45,526 bases of DNA from Candidatus Moraniibacteriota bacterium (GCA_013334245.1 JAAXXZ010000011.1:1-45526); one strand, 5' to 3'; shown: positions 8,603-17,990, counted from the stretch's first letter. Made by a program: numbers and translations. Notes: generated by a model from the letters alone, not told the origin.

Positions 8603-9997
8603 ATGAAATTCACCGTGCTTGGGAAGGGGAAAGCCGTACCGGTCGGGGCGGCTCGGATCATTCTTATCGACGGGAAAGACGACGACGTCGTCCGTTTGTC
8701 CGATGGTTCCATCGAGATCGGATTGGCGATCGGTGAGCGAAAGATGATGACACGAAGAAAACTGCTGCTTTTGTCCCGGCGGGCGGTCATGGCGGCCAAG
8801 CTGAGGAAGGTGTCGCGGCTCGTCGTTGATTTCGATGCGTTCCGTTTCCCGCAGCTTTCGATGACTGATGCCGAGATTGCCGAGGCGTTCGCGACCAATG
8901 CCGAGATGGCGGGATATGATCATTCTGAATTCCTTTCCGATGCCAAGGTACGGTTCGGCGAAGTGAAGGAAATCGTTTTCACGAACGCCGATACGAAAGA
9001 GGTGAAGGACGGACTTGTCCGGGGAAAGATCGTCGGTGAAGAAACGAACGCGTGCCGTCGGCTTGCGAACCTGCCGGGAAGCGACGTGGTGCCGAAGACG
9101 CTTTCGGACGAGGCGAGAAAGATCGCGAAGCGGATCGGTGAAAAGGCGAAGGTGAAAGTGCTCGGCGTGCCGGAGATGAAGAAGCTCGGTATGGGCGGCG
9201 TGCTCGGTGTCGGTCAGGGTTCTTCCGAGGAGCCGCGTTTCATCGTGCTCGAATTTGCCGGAGGGAAGAAAGGGGACAAGCCGCTCGTGCTGGTCGGCAA
9301 AGGGGTCACGTTCGATACCGGCGGTCTGAACCTGAAACCGGACGCATCCATTTCCGACGGGATGAACATGGATATGTCGGGGGCGGCGGCGGTGCTGCAT
9401 ACGGTCGCGGCGGCCGCCCGGACCGGTATCAGGCGGAATATCGTGTCGCTTGTGCCGGCGGTCGAGAATATGCCGTCCGGTTCGAGTTATCGTCCCGGCG
9501 ATATTCTGCGTTCCATGTCGGGAAAGACGATCGAAGTGAAGAACACCGACGCGGAAGGGCGGATCATTCTCGCGGACGCACTGACGTATGCGAAGCGATA
9601 CGACCCGGTGATCGTCGTGGATGTGGCGACCTTGACCGGCGCGGCGATGGTCGCGCTCGGGGAGCGGGCCTCGGCGATTTTCACACAGGATGAACAGACG
9701 GAACATCGGTTCAGGGCCTGGGGCGAGGAGAGCGGCGATTTCGTCTGGCCGCTTCCTTTGTGGGAGGAATACGATGCGGAAGTCCAAGGGACATTCGGGG
9801 ATGTGGCAAACCTTGGTCGCGCGCGGTGGGGCGGGGCGATTACCGCGGCCGCGTTTCTGAAACAGTTCGCGGACGGATACCCATGGGTGCATATCGATAT
9901 GGCGCCGCGTATGACGGCGGTCGAAGACGAATTTCTTGCCAAAGGTGCGGCCGGCGCCCCGGTACGACTTTTGGTGCGCATGCTGCGAGAATTCTAA
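8603..9997 (+). CDS. pepA: leucyl aminopeptidase (M17)
   Basis: VGKGVTFDTGGLNLKP, NTDAEGRIILADAL, DVATLTGAAMVALG. Confidence 0.95.
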   Translation: MKFTVLGKGKAVPVGAARIILIDGKDDDVVRLSDGSIEIGLAIGERKMMTRRKLLLLSRRAVMAAKLRKVSRLVVDFDAFRFPQLSMTDAEIAEAFATNAEMAGYDHSEFLSDAKVRFGEVKEIVFTNADTKEVKDGLVRGKIVGEETNACRRLANLPGSDVVPKTLSDEARKIAKRIGEKAKVKVLGVPEMKKLGMGGVLGVGQGSSEEPRFIVLEFAGGKKGDKPLVLVGKGVTFDTGGLNLKPDASISDGMNMDMSGAAAVLHTVAAAARTGIRRNIVSLVPAVENMPSGSSYRPGDILRSMSGKTIEVKNTDAEGRIILADALTYAKRYDPVIVVDVATLTGAAMVALGERASAIFTQDEQTEHRFRAWGEESGDFVWPLPLWEEYDAEVQGTFGDVANLGRARWGGAITAAAFLKQFADGYPWVHIDMAPRMTAVEDEFLAKGAAGAPVRLLVRMLREF

Positions 9998-10012
9998 TCC
10001 GTCATCACCGTC

Positions 10013-10720
10013 ATGTCTTCGACGGCAATTATAAAACGGTTGAAGTCACTCGGAACGCCGGACAAGGCGGAGCTCTTGTCGGGATTTTTCAAGACGGGCA
10101 AAGGACAGTACGGCGAAGGGGACCGGTTTCTCGGCGTCGTCATGCCGGAACAGCGGAAGATCGCGAAGGAATTCCGGGATCTTGCGTTTTCGGAAATCGA
10201 AAAACTCCTGTCGAGTCCGTACCACGAAGCTCGGATGACGGGGCTTCTCATCCTGACGTACGCGTATGAACGGGCCGACTCGAACGCGCGGGCAACGATA
10301 TACGATTTCCTGTTCGCGCACCGCGGTGCGATGAACAACTGGGACCTCGTCGATGTGATCGTTCCGAAGATCATCGGTGATCATTTGCTGACGCGACGAA
10401 GCGGGCGGAGCGTCCTTCGGAAACTTTCGAAGTCGGATAATCTGTGGGAGCGGCGTATCTCCATCATTTCGACGGCGGCATTCATCCGTGCGGACGAATT
10501 CGATGATACGCTTTCGATATGCGAGACGTTGCTCGGCGACAGACATGACCTGATCCATAAGGCGACCGGCTGGATGCTTCGGGAGGTCGGGAAGCGTGAC
10601 GAGTCGGTACTGCGAACATTCCTGGATGCGCATGTCAAACGTATGCCGCGCACGATGCTCCGGTATACGATCGAACGGTTTTCGGAAGTGGATCGAAGGC
10701 ACTATCTGGCCATTCGGTAA
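10013..10720 (+). CDS. DNA alkylation repair protein (AlkD-like HEAT repeat)
   Basis: GVVMPEQRKIAKEF, NWDLVDVIVPKIIGDHL, WERRISIISTAAFI, HKATGWMLREVGKRD. Confidence 0.9.
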   Translation: MSSTAIIKRLKSLGTPDKAELLSGFFKTGKGQYGEGDRFLGVVMPEQRKIAKEFRDLAFSEIEKLLSSPYHEARMTGLLILTYAYERADSNARATIYDFLFAHRGAMNNWDLVDVIVPKIIGDHLLTRRSGRSVLRKLSKSDNLWERRISIISTAAFIRADEFDDTLSICETLLGDRHDLIHKATGWMLREVGKRDESVLRTFLDAHVKRMPRTMLRYTIERFSEVDRRHYLAIR

Positions 10721-10745
10721 TCTGCCTGTTTCAGAGCGGAATGGG

Positions 10746-10770
10746 ACGGCTTTTATAAGCCGTTTTTTGT
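10746..10770 (+). terminator. Rho-independent terminator
   Basis: ACGGCTTttatAAGCCGTTTTTTG. Confidence 0.85.
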
Positions 10771-10807
10771 TTTATTCAAGCGATTTCGCGTGAAGTCACC
10801 CGGAGTG

Positions 10808-10837
10808 TTGACACGGTATGGATGAGTGGAGTAGAAT
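10808..10837 (+). promoter_or_regulatory. sigma70-type promoter of mraZ
   Basis: TTGACA - 18 nt - TAGAAT. Confidence 0.75.
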
Positions 10838-10856
10838 GGCATCGAAGTGCCAATAA

Positions 10857-10873
10857 GTGGGGAATTGTGGTGA
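10857..10873 (+). promoter_or_regulatory. candidate MraZ-box direct repeats
   Basis: GTGGGGAATTGTGGTGA: TGGGG/TGGTG spaced 10 nt just before mraZ ATG; MraZ is known to bind TGGGN direct repeats. Confidence 0.6.
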
Positions 10874-10877
10874 GCCT

Positions 10878-11312
10878 ATGTTCATCGGTGAATACTCACA
10901 TAGCATCGATCCGAAACGGCGTCTCGCGCTGCCATCGAAGTTCCGCGGGGAGCTTGGCAGTCGGGTGGTCGTGACCCGCGGTTTGGACCGTTCGCTCTTC
11001 GTGTACCCGATGAAGGTGTGGGAGGAACTGGCGGAGAAACTCGGTACGATGCCGGTGGGCGAGGCGGGAACGCGCAGTTTCATCCGTTTGCAGCTCGCGG
11101 GTGCGACGGACGTGGAGCTTGACAGCCAGGGTCGCGTACTCATCCCGGACTATCTCAAGGAATACGCGGGACTCGGTAAGAATGTGGTCGTGGTCGGGTT
11201 GTTCAATCGTCTCGAGATCTGGGGAGAGGATACGTGGAAGACGTACAAGGCGGAGGCGGAGAAGAACACGGACGGGATCGCGGAAGAACTTGGGAAGCTC
11301 GGAGTTTACTAA
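10878..11312 (+). CDS. mraZ: transcriptional regulator MraZ
   Basis: MFIGEYSHSIDPKRRLALPSKFR; LDSQGRVLIPDYLKEYAGL. Confidence 0.95.
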   Translation: MFIGEYSHSIDPKRRLALPSKFRGELGSRVVVTRGLDRSLFVYPMKVWEELAEKLGTMPVGEAGTRSFIRLQLAGATDVELDSQGRVLIPDYLKEYAGLGKNVVVVGLFNRLEIWGEDTWKTYKAEAEKNTDGIAEELGKLGVY

Positions 11313-11395
11313 TAACTGACAACATACAACTGACAACTTACAACATTGAATGGATTTCTGGTTGTGAGTGGTGAGTTGTCGGTTGTGGGTTGAGG
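11309..11395. repeat. inverted pair of degenerate heptanucleotide arrays
   Basis: ctaataa ctgacaa catacaa ctgacaa cttacaa cattgaa ... gttgtga gtggtga gttgtcg gttgtgg gttgagg. Confidence 0.85.
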
Positions 11396-11397
11396 TT

Positions 11398-12357
11398 ATG
11401 ACGAGACACATTCCAGTGCTCCTGGACGAGGCTATCGAAGCGATGGACCTTCAAAAGGGCGACACGGCGGTGGACGCGACCCTCGGCGGCGGTGGGCATA
11501 CGAGAGCCATACTCTCGCACGTGCTCCCCGGTGGGAGGGTGGTCGCGTTCGACGCCGATGAGAGGGCGATCGGGCGTTTCCGGCGCTCCGCGGAAGCGGA
11601 TGCCGGATTGCGGGAAGCGATGGAGAAGGGATCGCTTACCGTGGTCGGGGAGAATTTTTCCCGGATCGCGGAAACGCTTCGATTTCTCGGGATAGAAACG
11701 GTGGACGCGATACTCGCGGACTTCGGGTTCTCGTCGGACCAGATCGACGATGCGGAACGAGGGTTCTCGTTCCGTGCCGACGGACCGCTCGACATGCGGC
11801 TTGACGGACGGACGGAGCGGACCGCGGCCGATATCGTGAACGGTTGGGATGACGAGGCGCTCGCGAAGCTCTTCCGTGAATACGGCGACGAGCCGAAGGC
11901 ATGGAAGATCGCGCAGGCGATCGTCGCGAGACGGGGTGAGAAGCCTTTCACCCGGACGGCGGAGCTTGCGGAGACCGTATCCGGATGCTTCTCGGACGTG
12001 GAACGCAGGAAGATGGGAATACATCCGGCGACGAAGGTGTTTCAGGCGATACGTATAGAGGTGAACGGGGAATTGTCCGCCATCGGGACGTTCCTGCGGG
12101 AGGGCATCTCCGTACTGGGCAAAGGGGGGAGGATCGCGGTCATCACGTTCCATTCCGGCGAAGACGCTCTCGTGAAGAGGATGTTCGCCGAGATGTCTCG
12201 TGGGTGTGTCTGCCCGGCCGAGTTTCCGAAGTGCGTCTGTGGGCGGAAGGCCGTCATACGGACACTCTCTCCGAAATTCATCGTTCCGAGCGCGAAAGAA
12301 ATCAGCGAAAACCCGCGGTCGCGGAGCGCGAAGCTTCGGGTCGCCGAGAAAGTTTGA
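11398..12357 (+). CDS. rsmH: 16S rRNA (cytosine1402-N4)-methyltransferase
   Basis: MTRHIPVLLDEAIEAM, VDATLGGGGHTRAIL, DFGFSSDQIDDAERGFSF, CVCGRKAVIRTLSPKFI. Confidence 0.95.
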   Translation: MTRHIPVLLDEAIEAMDLQKGDTAVDATLGGGGHTRAILSHVLPGGRVVAFDADERAIGRFRRSAEADAGLREAMEKGSLTVVGENFSRIAETLRFLGIETVDAILADFGFSSDQIDDAERGFSFRADGPLDMRLDGRTERTAADIVNGWDDEALAKLFREYGDEPKAWKIAQAIVARRGEKPFTRTAELAETVSGCFSDVERRKMGIHPATKVFQAIRIEVNGELSAIGTFLREGISVLGKGGRIAVITFHSGEDALVKRMFAEMSRGCVCPAEFPKCVCGRKAVIRTLSPKFIVPSAKEISENPRSRSAKLRVAEKV

Positions 12358-12444
12358 AATCCGACTGACAACGAATAACTGACGACTTACAACACAGGCG
12401 GGATCTCGTTCTCGATGTTGCGGGTTATCAGTTGTGAGTTGTCG
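12358..12444. repeat. second inverted pair of heptanucleotide arrays
   Basis: aatccga ctgacaa cgaataa ctgacga cttacaa ... gttgcgg gttatca gttgtga gttgtcg. Confidence 0.85.
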
Positions 12445-12480
12445 GTCAAAAAAATAAACACAAACAGGGGGCGAAACGAT

Positions 12481-12822
12481 ATGTCTAAAGATTACGGAGT
12501 TCAGAAACAGCATGGTTCACGCGGAAAGACGCGTTTTTTCGCGGGCTCGGTGCATCCCGTGGCGCTTGCAGGATTGTTCGTTTTCTTCCTGTCGAGTATT
12601 GCCTACGTGTACGCGCTCAATCTTGGAGCGGTGCAGGGGTACGAGGCGCGGAAAGTCGAATCGGATATCGCCACACTCAAGGAGGAGAACCGCAAGTTGA
12701 AGATATCGGAGGCGCAGGCCCTTTCGCTTTCGCGTATCGAGGAGGCCGCGAAGGGGAGAGAGATGGATCGGACCGCGGAGATACGGACGATCGGCGGACG
12801 CGGAGCGGTCGCTCTCCGATAG
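12481..12822 (+). CDS. FtsL-like single-TM coiled-coil protein
   Basis: One TM helix then coiled coil (ESDIATLKEENRKLKISEAQ); located between rsmH and ftsI. Confidence 0.65.
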   Translation: MSKDYGVQKQHGSRGKTRFFAGSVHPVALAGLFVFFLSSIAYVYALNLGAVQGYEARKVESDIATLKEENRKLKISEAQALSLSRIEEAAKGREMDRTAEIRTIGGRGAVALR

Positions 12823-12877
12823 GAAACACTGACGGGGAGGTGCCGGTTTCCGCACCTGGAAGCATGTCCGCATACGT

Positions 12878-14662
12878 ATGGTGAAAAGAAAAACGAATCC
12901 GGCTTCGGGAGCGGAACGGTCGGGGCGGATGGCGCCGCCGGCTTCGGGAAGGGTGAGAGCCCTTCTTTTTTTCGTGTTCGTCGTCGGCATCTTGATCATG
13001 ACGCGTCTTTTCGTCCTTCAGTTCGTCGGCGCGGACAAGTGGAGGGCCTTGGCGGAAAATCAGCAATCGGTTTCCGCCGAACTCGTTCCGGACCGTGGCG
13101 AACTCTATTTCCGCGAAGGGGAGGCGATGTATCCCGCTGCCGTGAATCGCGAATACCCGTTGCTCTATCTGGTTCCCGGAGAAATCGAGAACGTCGCCGC
13201 GACTGCGGAAGCGCTTTCCGGAGCCGTCGGTATCCCGTCGTCGGATATCCGTGAAAAGTGCCAGAACCTCGACAACCGTTTCGCGCCGATCAAGAAAAAA
13301 CTTACCGATGACGAGGCTTCACGCGTCGCCGAGCTCGGACTCAAGGGAGTGTATCTTCGGAAAGAGAAGGTGCGGTATTATCCTGGCGGAAGTCTTGCCG
13401 GGCAGGTGGTCGGATTCGTGAGTCCGGGAGATCCCGGTAAGGGAGACAAAGGGCGGTATGGGCTCGAGTCGTGGCTCGACGATCTGTTGCGCGGCAAACC
13501 CGGAATGGTGGAGCAGAAGCGTGACGCCGGCGGTCGTTGGATCTCTACGGACGATCGGGTCATGATACCGGCAGAAGAGGGGCCCGACGTCGTGTTGACC
13601 ATCGATCACGTCATACAACACGAGGCCGAGGAGATATTGCGCGACTCGGTCGAGAAGTACGCGGGGGACGGCGGAAGTATCGTCGTCATGGAGCCGTCGA
13701 CGGGAAGGATCCTGGCGATGGCGTCCGATCCGTCGTTCGATCCGAACGAATACGGCAAAACGGAAGACTATGCCCGTTTCCTGAACCCGACCGTGAGCAT
13801 GACCTATGAGCCGGGATCGACGATGAAGCCGATCACCATGGCGATCGGTATCGACGAAGGAAAGGTCGAACCCGATACCGCCTTCTTCGATCCCGGGTCC
13901 GTGAGCATTTCCGGGTATACGCTGAAGAACGCCGAGGGAAAGACGTATGGCAAGACCGACATGTACGGGGTGCTCGACAATTCCATCAATACGGGAGTCA
14001 TCCATGTGGAGAGCCTGGTGGGGAATGCCCGTTTCGCGGATCGGATGTCCCAGTTTGGTTTCGGTCAGAAGACCGGTATCGATTTGCCTGCGGAGCTTGG
14101 GGGGAATATGCGGAATCTTTCGGATATCCGGCGCGATATCCAGTTCTATACCGCCTCGTTCGGTCAGGGAATCACGACGACGCCGCTTCAACTGATTGAC
14201 GCGTATGGGGCGCTTGCGAACAAGGGTGTTCTCATGAAGCCGCGGATCGTGGAGAAGTACGTGTACGGTGACGGCCGGGAAGAAGTCGTGGAGCCGGAAG
14301 AGGTGCGGCCCGTGGTAAGTTCGGAAACGGCCGAGAAAATGGGAAAGATGCTCGAAGATGTCGTTTTGCGCGGACATGGAAAACGTGCGGCGGTGCCGGG
14401 ATATCGGGTCGGCGGGAAAACGGGAACGGCACAGGTCGCGAAGGAGGGGGGAGGTGGATATGAGGACGGACTGTCCATCGGGTCATTCGTCGGATATGCG
14501 CCGATCGGCGATCCGAAGTTTGTCGTGCTGACCAAAGTCGACAATCCGAAAAATGTGGAATGGGCTGAATCGAGTGCTGCGCCGATGTTCGGGTCGATGA
14601 TGAAGTTCCTCCTGTCCTATGCCAAAGTCGAACCTACGGAGCTGATTCCGGCCCAGAAATGA
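12878..14662 (+). CDS. ftsI: penicillin-binding protein, FtsI/PBP2-type transpeptidase
   Basis: YEPGSTMKPIT (SxxK), GGKTGTAQVAKEGGGGYEDGLSIGSFVGYAP (KTG). Confidence 0.93.
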   Translation: MVKRKTNPASGAERSGRMAPPASGRVRALLFFVFVVGILIMTRLFVLQFVGADKWRALAENQQSVSAELVPDRGELYFREGEAMYPAAVNREYPLLYLVPGEIENVAATAEALSGAVGIPSSDIREKCQNLDNRFAPIKKKLTDDEASRVAELGLKGVYLRKEKVRYYPGGSLAGQVVGFVSPGDPGKGDKGRYGLESWLDDLLRGKPGMVEQKRDAGGRWISTDDRVMIPAEEGPDVVLTIDHVIQHEAEEILRDSVEKYAGDGGSIVVMEPSTGRILAMASDPSFDPNEYGKTEDYARFLNPTVSMTYEPGSTMKPITMAIGIDEGKVEPDTAFFDPGSVSISGYTLKNAEGKTYGKTDMYGVLDNSINTGVIHVESLVGNARFADRMSQFGFGQKTGIDLPAELGGNMRNLSDIRRDIQFYTASFGQGITTTPLQLIDAYGALANKGVLMKPRIVEKYVYGDGREEVVEPEEVRPVVSSETAEKMGKMLEDVVLRGHGKRAAVPGYRVGGKTGTAQVAKEGGGGYEDGLSIGSFVGYAPIGDPKFVVLTKVDNPKNVEWAESSAAPMFGSMMKFLLSYAKVEPTELIPAQK

Positions 14663-14745
14663 TTTCACCGGAATAATTTCCCTTATATGAGCCAGAATAT
14701 GTAAGGATTGTCGATTTCAGCTGAAAATGAGGATATACTGTGTGA

Positions 14746-16083
14746 ATGCGTATGGACAGAAATGAAGGGAAAAGCGGAAGACTGCTGGTCGCCGAGCGCG
14801 TGCTCGGATGTATGGCGCGCGCGGTTCTTCGGAAATATCGTCCGCTGGTCGTGGGAGTGACCGGTTCGGTCGGGAAGAGCTCGGCCAAGGAGGCGGCAGC
14901 GCTCGTCTTATCAGAAACGATGCGGGTCCGGAAGAGCGAGGAGAACTACAACAACGAAATCGGAGTGCCACTCACGGTGCTCGGCGTCGGTACCGGCGGA
15001 TCGGCGGTGACGCGGATGCTCTCTGCCATGGTCAGGTTCCCGTATCTCATGGTATGGCCCGTATCGTATCCGGAGACGCTCGTGCTTGAACTGGGAGTGG
15101 ATCGTCCCGGGGACATGGCCGCATTGCTCGAGGTCGTAACGGTCAAAGTCGGCGTCGTTACCCGGGTCGGTGAAAGCCACTTGGAGTATTTCGGATCCGT
15201 CGGAAACATAGCGAAGGAGAAAGGACGTTTGATATCCTCGTTACCGTCGGACGGTTTTGCCGTTTTGAATGCCGATGATAGCCGTGTCCTGGGAATGGGG
15301 AAGAAATCGAAGGCGGTCATCTTGTCCTACGGATTCGCGTCCGGTGCGGCCGTTCGGGCGGATAATGTACTGTTGCAAGAGACCGACGGCGGGATCGGGT
15401 CGAGTTTCAAACTCAACTACGCGGGGAAATCGATCCCGGTACGTCTTCCGGGAGTCGTTGCGCGTCACCATATTTCGGACGCGCTCGCCGGTGCGGCGGT
15501 CGGCATCGCCGCAGGCATGAATCTGGTCGACATCGCGAAACGACTTGAGGGATTCGCTCCGCTTCCGGGTCGGCTCCGTTTTCTGAACGGTCGGAACGGG
15601 ATAGGCATACTCGATGACACGTATAACGCGTCGCCGGCTTCCGTATCGGCGGCACTCGAAACGCTTCGGGAGATTCCCGCGAGACGAAAGCTGGTGGCGC
15701 TCGGCGACATGCTCGAGCTTGGGACGATATCCGAGGAGGCGCACCGCGGCTTGGCCGATGGCGTGCTTTCGGCACAGGTCGGATTGGTGATATGTGTCGG
15801 TAGGAATATGAGCGTGCTCGCGGATGAACTATTGCTCCGTGGAATGGAACACGGAAACGTTCTTTGTTTCCCGGACCCGGATTCAGCCGCGTCTACCATA
15901 CGTGATCTGGTCCGCGAAGGCGATCTTGTTCTAGTGAAGGGTTCACAGGCACTTCGAATGGAAAAAGTATCCGAAGCGTTATCGCGAAATGTTGAGGAAG
16001 CACGTAGACTGCTTTGTAGACAGTCGGAATCCTGGCGGGCGAAGCCGTTTTCTCCGCCGACGGAATGGGGAACGGATAGTTGA
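14746..16083 (+). CDS. murF: Mur ligase, MurF-type
   Basis: GVTGSVGKSSAKE, ENYNNEIGVPLTVLG, LDDTYNASPASVSAALE, GDMLELG. Confidence 0.85.
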   Translation: MRMDRNEGKSGRLLVAERVLGCMARAVLRKYRPLVVGVTGSVGKSSAKEAAALVLSETMRVRKSEENYNNEIGVPLTVLGVGTGGSAVTRMLSAMVRFPYLMVWPVSYPETLVLELGVDRPGDMAALLEVVTVKVGVVTRVGESHLEYFGSVGNIAKEKGRLISSLPSDGFAVLNADDSRVLGMGKKSKAVILSYGFASGAAVRADNVLLQETDGGIGSSFKLNYAGKSIPVRLPGVVARHHISDALAGAAVGIAAGMNLVDIAKRLEGFAPLPGRLRFLNGRNGIGILDDTYNASPASVSAALETLREIPARRKLVALGDMLELGTISEEAHRGLADGVLSAQVGLVICVGRNMSVLADELLLRGMEHGNVLCFPDPDSAASTIRDLVREGDLVLVKGSQALRMEKVSEALSRNVEEARRLLCRQSESWRAKPFSPPTEWGTDS

Positions 16084-16090
16084 CACCTCG

Positions 16091-16120
16091 TTGACAGTCA
16101 TTGGTGCGGATAGGTATACT
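16091..16120 (+). promoter_or_regulatory. sigma70-type promoter
   Basis: TTGACA - 18 nt - TATACT upstream of the KH protein. Confidence 0.7.
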
Positions 16121-16155
16121 TGACTCGGATGGATTCGGTTTCATAATCCCGTGTA

Positions 16156-16581
16156 ATGGCAAGAGATATGTCTGAAAATTTCAAAGATCAGGAGTTCATC
16201 GAATATGTCGTGAAGGCGCTCGTGGATCATCCAGAGGATGTGAAGGTCGCGCGGAAGGTGGACGAGATGGGCGTGCTCATCACGCTTGACGTGCATCCCG
16301 AGGATATGGGCATGGTAATCGGTCGCGAGGGTATGACGGCGAAGTCGCTTCGGACGCTTCTGCGCGTCATCGGTGCGAAGAACAACGCCCGCGTGAACCT
16401 GAAGATTAACGAACCGGAAGGATCGACGCGGGGAGCGCGTCGCGAGGAGGTTGCGGCCGAGCCTGTCCGCGCGGAGCAGCCGGCGGAGGAAGTCGCCGCC
16501 GCTCCGGTCGCGTACGAGGCACCGAAGCAGCCCGAGGCGAAGCGCACGCTCGATGACGTGATGAACGATATCCGGCTGTAG
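16156..16581 (+). CDS. khpA: KH-domain RNA-binding protein with C-terminal tail
   Basis: EYVVKALVDHPEDV, DMGMVIGREGMTAKSLRTLLRVIGAK; Ala/Glu/Pro-rich tail. Confidence 0.85.
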   Translation: MARDMSENFKDQEFIEYVVKALVDHPEDVKVARKVDEMGVLITLDVHPEDMGMVIGREGMTAKSLRTLLRVIGAKNNARVNLKINEPEGSTRGARREEVAAEPVRAEQPAEEVAAAPVAYEAPKQPEAKRTLDDVMNDIRL

Positions 16582-16609
16582 GAAGGAGTTCGTAGAGAAT
16601 CTTGCTGTC

Positions 16610-16637
16610 GTAGAGACGGGGCATGCCCCGTCTCTAC
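16610..16637. repeat. 28-nt perfect palindrome
   Basis: GTAGAGACGGGGCATGCCCCGTCTCTAC. Confidence 0.9.
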
Positions 16638-16704
16638 CGTTTTCTAGTCCATTTCAGATATTTCTGATAGAGTGGAAATGATTTGAAGCAGTATTTTCTT
16701 GCCT

Positions 16705-17280
16705 ATGAACGTTATCGAAACGGAGATTTCCGGCGTCATTATCATTGAACCTGACGTGTTCGGGGATGAACGCGGCTATTTCGAGGAAACCTACCGTCTT
16801 GAACGCTATCGCGAGCTCGGTCTGCCCGATTTCGTGCAGGACAATATCTCGTTTTCCAAGCCCGTCGGTACGCTACGGGGACTTCACTATCAGATCGCGC
16901 CCTTCCCGCAGGGGAAACTGGTTTCCGTCATCGCGGGAGAAGTGTTCGACGTGGCCCTCGATATCCGCCGTGGTTCGCCGACGTTTGGTAAGCACGTATC
17001 CGTCACGCTGTCCGCGGAAAATCATCGTCAATTCTACATTCCGGAAGGGTTCGCACATGTCATGCTCACGACGAAGCCAGATACTATCTTTTCGTACAAG
17101 TGTACCAACGTCTATTCGAAGGAGAACGAGCGGGGCATTATCTGGAACGACCCGGCGCTTGGTATCGATTGGCCACTCCGCGAAGGACTGATCCTTTCCG
17201 AGAAAGACAAAACTCATCCGACGCTCTCGTCTCTCGAATCCGACCCGGCGCGGTGGGAGGAACTCCTGTTTGTTTCTTGA
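16705..17280 (+). CDS. rmlC: dTDP-4-dehydrorhamnose 3,5-epimerase
   Basis: DERGYFEETYR, QDNISFSKPVGTLRGLHYQ, FYIPEGFAHVMLT. Confidence 0.95.
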   Translation: MNVIETEISGVIIIEPDVFGDERGYFEETYRLERYRELGLPDFVQDNISFSKPVGTLRGLHYQIAPFPQGKLVSVIAGEVFDVALDIRRGSPTFGKHVSVTLSAENHRQFYIPEGFAHVMLTTKPDTIFSYKCTNVYSKENERGIIWNDPALGIDWPLREGLILSEKDKTHPTLSSLESDPARWEELLFVS

Positions 17281-17282
17281 GT

Positions 17283-17852
17283 ATGCCGACAGATCGGAAT
17301 GGAATGACAGGAAGTGAACCGTGGACGACTCTCTCGGCGGAGGAAGTTCATAAGAATCCGTGGTTTTCCGTGACGCAGGAGGAATTCGTAACTCCGAAAG
17401 GGAATGTCGGGAATTACTACGTCGTTCATACGAAGGAGCGGAGTCGGTCGGTCATGGTCGTTCCAGTCGACGGCGACGAGATTCTGTTCGTGCGGCAGTA
17501 TCGGTATCCGACAAAGCGATGGAGTCTTGAGGCTCCGGGAGGTGCAGTGGAAGGGGATGATGCATCCGAGAAAACGGCCCGGAAGGAGCTCAAAGAAGAG
17601 CTCGGGTTTACCGGGATCTTACGTAAGATCGGTGAGTATTGCCCGTGGAGCGGGCCGACCGATGAGCTCTGCTCGGTCTATCTCGCGACCGATCTCCGGA
17701 ATGTCGGCGGAAATCCGGAAGAGACCGAAGACCTATCGCTTGTCCGTCTGAAAGTCGACGAGGCGTATCGGATGCTTGACGACGGTGCGTTCACGGAAGG
17801 GCAGACGATCGCAGCGCTTGCTTTGGCAAGGAAATTGCTGCTTACGGAGTAA
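17283..17852 (+). CDS. NUDIX hydrolase (ADP-ribose pyrophosphatase-like)
   Basis: GGAVEGDDASEKTARKELKEELGF Nudix box. Confidence 0.93.
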   Translation: MPTDRNGMTGSEPWTTLSAEEVHKNPWFSVTQEEFVTPKGNVGNYYVVHTKERSRSVMVVPVDGDEILFVRQYRYPTKRWSLEAPGGAVEGDDASEKTARKELKEELGFTGILRKIGEYCPWSGPTDELCSVYLATDLRNVGGNPEETEDLSLVRLKVDEAYRMLDDGAFTEGQTIAALALARKLLLTE

Positions 17853-17884
17853 CGGCAAGGTTACCGTTTTAAGTCTTATTTAAG

Positions 17885-17990
17885 TTATTAACCCGCTCCC
17901 CAAATACCCAACACTCCATCCTTGACTATTCGCTAAACAAGGGATTTTTGTTTTAGCGAAAACAGAAGGAATTGCGAGGCGGGTTAATAA
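17885..17990. other. nested inverted repeats / structured leader candidate
   Basis: Outer TTATTAACCCGC (17885-17896)/GCGGGTTAATAA (17979-17990); inner TTCGCTAAACAA (17929-17940)/TTGTTTTAGCGAA (17948-17960). Confidence 0.7.

Noticed and set aside
8531-9892. 453-aa minus-strand ORF opposite pepA
   Set aside because: Shadow ORF with low-complexity composition; pepA is unambiguous.
11309-12444. CRISPR-like array around rsmH
   Set aside because: Units are 7 nt with no spacers and no cas genes; a tandem repeat, not CRISPR.
16610-16637. Simple Rho-independent terminator of khpA
   Set aside because: Stem is strong but the following tract (cgttttctag) is weak, so kept as a palindromic repeat; a termination role is not excluded.
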